In this document: positions 1 through 5,332 of the stretch, in pieces
Numbering within the stretch: position 1 is the first letter of the stretch
Layout: each line of letters starts with the position of its first letter
Origin: CAYUAI01 sp964442745
GTDB lineage: Bacteria; Pseudomonadota; Gammaproteobacteria; S012-40
Length of the DNA: 14,106 bases
Direction of reading: 5' to 3'
NCBI GenBank assembly: GCA_964442745.1
Contig: CAYUAI010000100.1
Span: forward strand, 1-14,106
Notes under the pieces: generated by a model
What the model was told of the DNA's origin: nothing
The model's input: the letters and a program-made list of their open reading frames with translations, nothing else
Database searches by the model: none
Program-made: the position numbers and the translations under genes

Positions 1-660
1 TGGCTTGAAAACCTGATTCGCACCTATCTGGAGCGGGATGTGCCACAAATGGGTTTTCGTGTCCCCGCCACGCGGTTGCGCAGGCTCTGGACGATGCTGG
101 CGCACCTGCAGGGCGAGCCCATCAACTTTTCCAAATTAGGCGCAAACCTGGAAGTCGATGGCAAAACGGTGGCCAACTACATTGACATTCTGGTCGATCT
201 TCTGCTGGTGCGCCGTCTTGCGCCGTGGTATGCCAATGTCAAAAAACGTCTGGTAAAATCGCCACATTTTTACATCCGAGATAGTGGTATTCTTCATCGA
301 CTGCTTGGCATCGAAGATTACGATTCCCTTCTTTCCAATCCCGTACTAGGGAAAAGCTGGGAAGGTTTTGTGATCGAAAATATTCTGTCAATTCTTCCCA
401 AGCAAGCAGAGGCCTATTTTTACCGCACGGCGGCCGGTGCAGAAATCGACTTATTACTCAAATTGTCCAGCAAGCAATTGTGGGCAATAGAAATCAAGCA
501 CAGCGTTGCACCTAAAATCAAACAAGGCTTTCATCTGGCTTGCAGCGATGTGAAAGCCACCCGTAAATATGTCGTTTATGGTGGAAATGACGAATTTCCT
601 ATCGAAAAAGATACTACCGTGCTTTCCTTGAAAAATATGCTGCTAAAGTTATCGGCATAA
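1..660 (+). CDS. AAA+ ATPase with C-terminal DUF4143 domain (5'-truncated by window edge)
   Basis: The reading frame is open from base 1 (first residues WLENLIRTYLERDV) to TAA 658-660, so the gene begins outside the window; the GTG at 40 is probably internal. What remains is the C-terminal half of the AAA_14/DUF4143 family. The first part is a winged-helix-like segment (FSKLGANLEVDGKTVANYI, then LLLVRRLAPW). It is followed by the typical YIRDSGILHRLLGI stretch and by a restriction-endonuclease-like core with GAEIDLLL and IEIKHS, which resembles a PD-(D/E)xK arrangement. The Walker A and B motifs would lie upstream and are not visible. Proteins of this family are widespread, often carried on accessory DNA, and their cellular role is poorly defined. 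The family call is firm; the function is unknown. Confidence 0.85.
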   Translation, partial: WLENLIRTYLERDVPQMGFRVPATRLRRLWTMLAHLQGEPINFSKLGANLEVDGKTVANYIDILVDLLLVRRLAPWYANVKKRLVKSPHFYIRDSGILHRLLGIEDYDSLLSNPVLGKSWEGFVIENILSILPKQAEAYFYRTAAGAEIDLLLKLSSKQLWAIEIKHSVAPKIKQGFHLACSDVKATRKYVVYGGNDEFPIEKDTTVLSLKNMLLKLSA

Positions 661-702
661 AGGAAAAGGCGGCAAAATATAACAATAAAGGGTCAAGTCA
701 AT

Positions 703-729
703 TTGCAATTTAACCCCATTATTGGTATT
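703..729 (+). repeat. Module leader repeat, copy 1
   Basis: These 27 bp (starting TTGCAATTTAACCC) match 4603-4629 with two mismatches. In both places they lie about 110-140 bp upstream of the ATG of an N-terminal ORF (826 and 4743). A second shared block, ATCTTGGGGA followed by A or T and then AACG, occurs at 768-782 and 4678-4692. The pair marks a duplicated 5' leader of the NACHT-FGE module. It may hold a promoter or control site, but no convincing -35/-10 pair was found. Confidence 0.75.
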
Positions 730-787
730 CATCACATAATAAAATTCAGTTTATTAGAACAATATATATCTTGGGGAAAACGGGGTT

Positions 788-2158
788 ATGATACATCGGC
801 GAATATCAAGGATAATAATGCCACCATGGATACCCTATCTCTCGAAAAACGCAAGGCGACTGGACACCCGTTTTACGCCATTAACCCTGTTATTAGACCA
901 AGGAGGACAGCAGGCACAAGCGCAACGTTTTCAACCGGCGGGTGGTAAAACCCATGCGTTCACGGATCCGCGTGACATATTAACGAACCAACCCGATACC
1001 CTGGCCTTTGTATTACTCGGTTCACCCGGTTCAGGAAAAAGCACTTTATTACAACGTTTGGAATGGGATATCGCTAAAGCGGCCATTGGCTCAGGTGTCG
1101 CCGAGACACTGATTCCGTTTTATATCAATTTAAATCGTTATAAAGCGGATGACAATGTTGCATTATCTCCTTGGGCCTGGTTGAGTGCCCAATGGCCATT
1201 GGGGGATTTAAAAGCCTTGATGAAAACGGGAAGGGTATTATTATTAGTGGATGCCCTCAATGAAATGCCGCATACCGACGAGGCTCATTACCAACATTTG
1301 TTAACCCAGTGGCAAGATTTTTTACGGGAAGTGAATGACTATTCACCGGGCAATCGGGTGATTTTTTCTTGCCGGGCGTTAAATTATAGTATCGGCTTAT
1401 CGACGCCTAAAGAATTACCCGTGCCACATATTCGTATTGAGTCATTAAATGAAACACAAATTGCTGATTTTTTGCAATGTTATCATTCTAAACACGCAGA
1501 CACATTATTTCAGCAACTCAAAGAACAAAAACAACTGGAATTTTATAGCAATCCGTATTTTTTGAGTTTGTTAGTGGATCAAGTTACTGAAGGAGGAGGC
1601 ATCCCTAAAGGCCGTGCAGCGCTGTTCACGGGTTTTGTGCGTCAGGTTTTAATCCGAGAGATGAATAAAGACAGTCCGTTGGCAAAAGACTTTTTGTTAT
1701 TAACGCCCTTTGATCGCACTGAGTTGCAGAATAATCAAAACGAAACCCATACCTATCAATTACCTGATGAGGGGACGCTTTGTTCTCAATTGCAAACTTT
1801 GGCGATTAAAATGCAAGACAAAGTTTCGGGTCAAGAAAACATACAAATGGTCATCAGCCGTCAACAAGCCCTGGATGATTTAGCGGTGAATGATGGTCAT
1901 CTATTACAAGCCGGTGTGGCTATTGGTATTTTGGATGAGTACGAACTGACTGTTAAGCGTTCTGTCAAATACAGCCATCAGTTATTCCACGAATATTTTT
2001 CTGCCCGGCAGTTAGCAAAGCAGCCTCAACCGCAAACCGTGGCTTCAGCTTGGTTACAAGGTGAACCCAAACCAACCTTAGAAGAAACCTTGGCGAGCAT
2101 AGCCGACTACGAATCTTTACCACCATCGCCTAGCAGCCCTTGGTATGAAACCACTTGA
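788..2158 (+). CDS. NACHT-family NTPase fragment of module 1
   Basis: This 456-residue ORF carries a STAND/NACHT NTPase core. Walker A is GSPGSGKST (residues 78-86). Walker B is LLLVDALNE (about 151-159), with the small residue after Asp that is typical of NACHT. GNRVIFSCRALNYS acts as the sensor-1 region, and KYSHQLFHEYFSARQLA (about residues 394-410) is the usual winged-helix C-terminal motif. Homology to module 2 begins only at RLDTRFTPL, so the first 22 or so residues are probably not native sequence and the ATG at 788 (or 818) is doubtful. The ORF ends at a TGA where the paralogue encodes Leu. In this family ATP or GTP binding drives oligomerisation, linking a sensor to an effector. As it stands the product lacks both ends, so it is more likely a remnant than a working protein. 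Confidence 0.75.
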   Translation: MIHRRISRIIMPPWIPYLSKNARRLDTRFTPLTLLLDQGGQQAQAQRFQPAGGKTHAFTDPRDILTNQPDTLAFVLLGSPGSGKSTLLQRLEWDIAKAAIGSGVAETLIPFYINLNRYKADDNVALSPWAWLSAQWPLGDLKALMKTGRVLLLVDALNEMPHTDEAHYQHLLTQWQDFLREVNDYSPGNRVIFSCRALNYSIGLSTPKELPVPHIRIESLNETQIADFLQCYHSKHADTLFQQLKEQKQLEFYSNPYFLSLLVDQVTEGGGIPKGRAALFTGFVRQVLIREMNKDSPLAKDFLLLTPFDRTELQNNQNETHTYQLPDEGTLCSQLQTLAIKMQDKVSGQENIQMVISRQQALDDLAVNDGHLLQAGVAIGILDEYELTVKRSVKYSHQLFHEYFSARQLAKQPQPQTVASAWLQGEPKPTLEETLASIADYESLPPSPSSPWYETT

Positions 2159-2428
2159 ATTGCGGCACCGATGGCAATATCCCTCGAGGATTTTATTCGG
2201 CAAATCATGGGGGTTAATTTGCCTTTAGCCGGGCGTTGTGCCGCCCAGCCAGACATGGATTTAGCGCCAAGTTTAGTTGAAGAATTACGCCAACAATTAT
2301 TATAGCGCCTGCAAAATACTAAGGCGGATTTACGGGCACGCATTGCCGCCGGAAAAGCACTGGGGGAATTAGGTGATCCACGTTTAACTCGCCATCAAGG
2401 GCAAGATGGTGACTATTTATTACCACAG

Positions 2429-3370
2429 ATGATTACCATTCCTGGGGGTACTTATACCATTGGCAGCGATGAAGGAGTATATGATGATGAAAGCCCGGCT
2501 CATGCCATCACCTTAGATGAATTTGTCATCGCCCAAACGCCGGTGACAAATGCTGAATGGGCATTATTCATGGCCGCCGGGGGTTATGACAATGAAGAGT
2601 GGTGGTCAACTGAGGTCGCTAAAGCTTGGCGACGAGGGGAAAATACCGATGAGGGGCCTAAACAACAGTGGCGTGAGAATCGAGAGTATATTCAAACGAA
2701 CTCTGATGTTCTCAAATCAATGCTTAGTGAGGGCAGAATTACTAGTAAAAGTGTTAAGAACTGGGATCGGTACGCAAAAATGAGTGATGACCAATTTGAA
2801 TTATTACTGAATGATTGGTATCCCAGTAATCAACAATATCGTCAACCGGATCAATGGCAGGATAGTGTCTTTAATAACCCGATTCAACCCGTGGTAGGTA
2901 TTAGTTGGTTTGAAGCCTTAGCCTATTGCTCTTGGCTAAGTGCCCAAACGGGTTTAAATTTTCAGTTACCCAGCGAAGCTCAATGGGAAGCCGCAACTCA
3001 TGGGGTTACCAAACGATCTTATGCTTGGGGCGATTCATTCGAAGCCCAGCGGTGTAACAGTTTTGAGAGCCATATTCGAGCAACCACACCGGTGGGGTTA
3101 TTTATTGAAGGCAATACCCCGGATTATAACTTAGCTGATATTAGTGGCAATGTTTGGGAGTGGACGCGTAGTCTGTATCGTGATTACCCTTATGTTGTCG
3201 ATGATGGGCGAGAAGACCCTAACGATGGTGAGAGTCGGCGGGTGGTTCGTGGCGGTTCCTGGTACCTTGATCAACGCTTCGTCCGTTGTGCCTTTCGTGC
3301 CAACTACTTTCCCGACTCCCGTTACGACCATCTGGGTTTTCGTTTGAGTTGTGTCTCCCCCATCCGTTGA
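2429..3370 (+). CDS. FGE-like (SUMF1/C-type-lectin fold) domain, 3' part of module 1, with DGR-type variable region
   Basis: This piece is in the same frame as the NACHT ORF and is open from 2306; ATG 2429 starts exactly at the domain (MITIPGGTYTIGSDEG), although no ribosome binding site is seen. The SUMF1/FGE hallmarks appear in order: QPVVGISWFEALAYC (from residue 153), LPSEAQWEAA (180-189), SGNVWEWT (239-246), RGGSW (274-278) and LGFRLSC (302-308). An insert rich in charged residues (about 72-150) precedes the QPVVG motif. The paired catalytic cysteines of true formylglycine-generating enzymes, which lie just after GGS in human SUMF1, are absent. A ligand-binding lectin-fold role is therefore more likely than sulfatase activation. 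Residues 279-301 are the hypervariable block. In the unbroken ancestor this was the C-terminal sensor of the NACHT protein. Confidence 0.8.
   Translation: MITIPGGTYTIGSDEGVYDDESPAHAITLDEFVIAQTPVTNAEWALFMAAGGYDNEEWWSTEVAKAWRRGENTDEGPKQQWRENREYIQTNSDVLKSMLSEGRITSKSVKNWDRYAKMSDDQFELLLNDWYPSNQQYRQPDQWQDSVFNNPIQPVVGISWFEALAYCSWLSAQTGLNFQLPSEAQWEAATHGVTKRSYAWGDSFEAQRCNSFESHIRATTPVGLFIEGNTPDYNLADISGNVWEWTRSLYRDYPYVVDDGREDPNDGESRRVVRGGSWYLDQRFVRCAFRANYFPDSRYDHLGFRLSCVSPIR
3263..3331 (+). other. Putative DGR variable region, module 1
   Basis: These 23 codons lie between RGGSW and LGFRLSC. Against 7637-7705 they differ at 18 bases, all in codon positions 1 and 2 (examples: TAC/CAC, GAT/GGT, CAA/CTA, TTC/GAC, GCC/AAC, CAT/GGT). 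The 29 bp before the block are identical in both copies, and the 22 bp after it are identical. At 12 of the 18 sites one copy has A, and the rest are mixtures of T, C and G, as expected if a template A was randomised in each copy. This is where known FGE-type DGR target proteins carry their variable region. The template repeat and reverse transcriptase are not in the window. Confidence 0.75.
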
Positions 3371-3677
3371 GTCTCTGGAATACTGGATCATGGAAAGGCT
3401 GGCCAATATGCGTTTAATCCTTCACAAATCGTCTGCCCAAGTCAGTCTTTGCCCGCTGCTTGCGTTAATAAAAGAGCTATCTGAAAAATTTCCTGTAGAA
3501 GTGGATGTTATTCAACGAGCGCAATATCAAATTCTGTTTGGTTAAGCAATATAAGTGCTTTTTCTATGCTAGGAACGACTATGACTGAGTGCTATGATAA
3601 AAACTTGTCAATCACGACTCTTGAAAAAATTTCATGGTTTTCTACAAAAAGTATTTTCATGTTAAGTTAGACAAAGA
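3371..3677. other. Intergenic stretch between module 1 and brnA
   Basis: This 307-bp gap holds no gene that can be supported. A 51-codon ORF (ATG 3390 to TAA 3543-3545) ends in EVDVIQRAQYQILFG. It matches no family I can name and contains the 32-bp repeat at 3441-3472, so it is more likely duplicated flanking DNA than a gene. The rest (3546-3677) is AT-rich with no clear promoter, hairpin or RNA gene. Confidence 0.5.
3441..3472 (+). repeat. Module downstream repeat, copy 1
   Basis: These 32 bp (starting GTCAGTCTTTG) match 4546-4577 with three mismatches. Here they lie about 70 bp after the FGE stop codon. At the other site they abut the FGE remnant directly. They mark the 3' flank of the duplicated module. 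Confidence 0.7.
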
Positions 3678-3878
3678 TTATTTCACGCCTTCAATCAGCG
3701 CAATATCTTTTTTAAGCAAGTCATTCACCATCGTATTTAATTCAACTCCCTTGGCCTTGGCTTTTTCAGAAAAATAATCCAACACTTCAGCGTCTAAATA
3801 AATCGGTAAATTCTTTTTAGCATTTGGATTAAAAAATTTGCCGCGTTCGCCTTTTGAAAAATCATATTCTTCACGCAT
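3678..3878 (-). CDS. brnA: BrnA-family antitoxin (ribbon-helix-helix)
   Basis: This 66-residue protein probably neutralises the BrnT toxin encoded just before it and represses their shared promoter, as in characterised BrnTA pairs. Residues 23-60 (KNLPIYLDAEVLDYFSEKAK onward) fit a ribbon-helix-helix DNA-binding fold: a short beta strand and then two helices. The N-terminus (about residues 1-20) is charged and would contact the toxin. Only 5 bp separate its ATG from the brnT stop, and its ribosome binding site AAGGA overlaps the last codons of brnT, which suggests translational coupling. The toxin-first order is typical of this family. The protein looks complete. Confidence 0.85.
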   Translation of the reverse strand: MREEYDFSKGERGKFFNPNAKKNLPIYLDAEVLDYFSEKAKAKGVELNTMVNDLLKKDIALIEGVK

Positions 3879-3883
3879 AATAT

Positions 3884-4180
3884 TTATCCTTGTTCATATT
3901 GCCGAATTTCATGTTTAGTGGCCAGTCTCGCTGAAATTAAGCGAATGGTCATACTATCTTCCTTGGCGTTGTGATAAGTGTGTACCACAACCAAATAATG
4001 CTGGCCGTTGATCAGGCCAAGTGTTATCCATCGGTCTTCATCGTCGCTAGATTCTTCACCATCGAAAACCGTCAAAGCCATGGGGTCATCAAAAATCTTA
4101 CAGGCTTCTTCAAAGGTTACGCCATGTTTACGGATATTACGATGGGCTTTTTGAGGGTTCCATTCAAAATTATATTGCAT
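3884..4180 (-). CDS. brnT: BrnT-family ribonuclease toxin
   Basis: At 98 residues this is the normal length for BrnT, a RelE-fold RNase that blocks translation when freed from BrnA. It shows the family signature from the start: FEWNPQKAHRNIRKHGVTFE, the acidic DDPMALTVFD region, the RWITLGLINGQHYLVVVHTY strands, and the C-terminal IRLISARLATKHEIRQYEQG with basic residues near the predicted active site. GGG about 7 bp upstream of the ATG can serve as ribosome binding site. The pair runs opposite to the flanking NACHT modules and sits between them, next to transposase debris, which suggests independent acquisition. No frameshift or missing signature residue was seen, so the pair may be active. 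Confidence 0.88.
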   Translation of the reverse strand: MQYNFEWNPQKAHRNIRKHGVTFEEACKIFDDPMALTVFDGEESSDDEDRWITLGLINGQHYLVVVHTYHNAKEDSMTIRLISARLATKHEIRQYEQG

Positions 4181-4229
4181 TGATGAACCCTTAGTCGTTT
4201 TTAGTTGCCGGTATATTGCTCAAGCGCGA

Positions 4230-4385
4230 TCAGCGTTTAGCTTGATACTTGACAATAGGGGCGCGACGGCTGTCATGCGGTTTTTGTTCGCACGGCAAGA
4301 AGCTTTCGGGAGGCCGCGTGTCGAGCCAGTGATCGTAACACGCTTGCTCATTCAATAAGTCGGTCAAGGGAAAACGGATCGCCAT
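4230..4385 (-). pseudogene. Remnant of IS1595-like transposase N-terminus (zinc ribbon)
   Basis: A 51-codon reading frame starts MAIRFPLTDLLNEQACYDHW and continues through LPCEQKPHDSRRAPIVKYQ to a TGA at 4230-4232. The opening and the zinc-ribbon layout resemble the N-terminus of IS1595-type (ISXO2-like) transposases, which normally show two CxxC pairs. Here only one cysteine of the first pair remains. The second pair is lost: YQAKR then stop stands where YQCxxC would be expected, and TGA probably replaces TGC. SRLSN follows in frame after the stop. The catalytic domain and terminal repeats are absent. The call rests on remembered family patterns and is moderate. Confidence 0.5.
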
Positions 4386-4465
4386 GGTTCATTGCCTTAT
4401 CTTAACTGGGTGAGTTCAAAATATACCATCATTATTCCTATTTCACCTAATATCCAATATGAGCC

Positions 4466-4545
4466 ACGATCTTATGCTTGGGGAGATTCATTCGAAGCCC
4501 AGCGGTGTAATAGTTTTGAAAGTCAGATTCGAGCAACCACACCGG
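4466..4545 (+). pseudogene. Remnant of a third FGE-like gene
   Basis: These 80 bp match 3013-3092 of module 1 with only a few differences. They encode SYAWGDSFEAQRCNSFES and then QIRATTP. The domain stops abruptly and is joined straight to the 32-bp downstream repeat, so the SGNVWEW, RGGSW and variable-region part has been deleted. It shows that another NACHT-FGE module once stood just upstream of module 2. A 66-codon ORF (4392-4592) runs across it but joins unrelated parts and is not a credible gene. Confidence 0.75.
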
Positions 4546-4577
4546 GTCAGTCTTTGTCCGCTGTTTGCGTTGATAAA
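4546..4577 (+). repeat. Module downstream repeat, copy 2
   Basis: This is the partner of 3441-3472 (three mismatches in 32 bp). It lies directly after the FGE remnant and 25 bp before the leader repeat of module 2. The order tail, downstream repeat, leader, next module supports tandem duplication. Confidence 0.7.
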
Positions 4578-4602
4578 TTAACCGATTTTTAGCGATTCAG
4601 AG

Positions 4603-4629
4603 TTGCAATTTAACCCTATCATTGGTATT
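4603..4629 (+). repeat. Module leader repeat, copy 2
   Basis: This is the partner of 703-729 (two mismatches in 27 bp), followed at 4678-4692 by the shared ATCTTGGGGA block. It stands 114 bp before the ATG of the module 2 N-terminal ORF. TTGGTA (4622-4627) and TAAAAT (4643-4648) are only 15 bp apart, which makes a poor promoter. Confidence 0.75.
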
Positions 4630-4742
4630 AATACCCTTGCCATAAAATGGCAAAATTTAGCCGAATCATAACAAAATATCTTGGGGATAACGTAGACGGG
4701 GTGGGTTTATTATTAACCTAGCACAGGGATAAATACGTTACT

Positions 4743-5255
4743 ATGGATTACACCATTAGCCGAAAACAACAACGATTAAGCTATATCGAAACCGAACTGA
4801 CTGCACTTGACAAAAAGAAATATAGATTTAGATTGGAAATCAACGCTAGCAGCGGTCATGAAAAAATCACTTTGGAGCAGCGATTAGAAGACGAAATATT
4901 ACCCAAATTACGCCAGCTCGACCAAGAATACAGCCATCTATTAGCTGAGTTCAGTGATGAAACTCAATTGGAACCGATTGCTCAACCCATGGTGGGGGAG
5001 TTAATTCAGGAGGTTGAGCAATTTCAGCAACATCAAGTGAGCCTGACACCCGAACTGAGCCAGACCCTACAGCAAATTCTGACTGAACTGCAAACGCTCA
5101 ATACCAGTGCCACGGCAAAACTGAAAGTTGCTTTACCAATTATTCCAGGTTTAGCCTCTTATGATTTAGCCGTGGATACGGAAATGTTTTTTAATCGCAT
5201 CAGAGACAAAATTCAATCCGTTTTTCGCAAAGACATTAATACAAACCCCCAGTAG
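4743..5255 (+). CDS. Coiled-coil N-terminal protein/domain of module 2 (putative effector-associated region)
   Basis: These 170 residues match no family I can name with confidence. Residues 5-75 are rich in charged, heptad-like sequence (RKQQRLSYIETELTALDKKK, EDEILPKLRQLDQEY) and probably form a coiled coil. A second helical stretch (85-125) is Gln-rich. The frame then ends at TAG 5253-5255, just after a run of five C. Skipping one C gives, in frame +1, SSSVNTIGAHGDGAIQG, a glycine-rich linker. Deeper in, the frame of the NACHT ORF is open from 5240. A single ancestral protein of coiled coil, linker and NACHT is therefore likely, broken by one or two indels. If it is instead a separate gene, it would be an adaptor translated just ahead of the NACHT ORF. 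Ribosome binding site: only AGGG, rather far upstream. Confidence 0.55.
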   Translation: MDYTISRKQQRLSYIETELTALDKKKYRFRLEINASSGHEKITLEQRLEDEILPKLRQLDQEYSHLLAEFSDETQLEPIAQPMVGELIQEVEQFQQHQVSLTPELSQTLQQILTELQTLNTSATAKLKVALPIIPGLASYDLAVDTEMFFNRIRDKIQSVFRKDINTNPQ

Positions 5256-5332
5256 CTCCGTCAATACCATCGGCGCCCACGGCGACGGAGCCATCCAGGG
5301 CACACCCAGCGCTGTCAAAATTACAGCAGCTA

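Larger units (their letters stand above)
826..3370 (+). pseudogene. Module 1: broken NACHT-HEAT-FGE receptor gene (overall extent)
   Basis: The whole of 788-3370 reads in one frame as a NACHT-hinge-FGE protein, except for TGA at 2156-2158 and TAG at 2303-2305. Module 2 has TTA (Leu) and CAG (Gln) at these two places, so each stop is a single-base change. At the 5' end, ATG 826 starts MDTLSLEKRKA, which resembles the start of the module 2 N-terminal ORF (MDYTISRKQQR). After about 11 codons the DNA jumps to the sequence matching the NACHT gene (module 2, about 5460 on), now in another frame. Roughly 700 bp encoding the coiled-coil and linker are therefore missing. The 3' end, including the variable region, is intact. 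The separate open pieces are listed as their own entries. Confidence 0.8.

Noticed and set aside
703..948. 81-codon ORF over the leader and the start of module 1
   Set aside because: It begins inside the leader repeat and runs out of frame through DNA that codes for the NACHT N-terminus; only 826-858 resembles real coding sequence.
3390..3545. 51-codon ORF after module 1, with a faint nucleotidyltransferase-like EVDVIQ ending
   Set aside because: No recognisable family, no ribosome binding site, and it contains a repeat found in a non-coding context at 4546-4577.
3371..3677. Possible DGR template repeat or reverse transcriptase near the variable regions
   Set aside because: I looked for the conserved variable-region flanks and for reverse-transcriptase motifs on both strands and found none beyond the two genes themselves.
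4392..4592. 66-codon ORF ending in DKLTDF
   Set aside because: It merely passes through the FGE remnant and the downstream repeat; only the middle 25 residues have homology.
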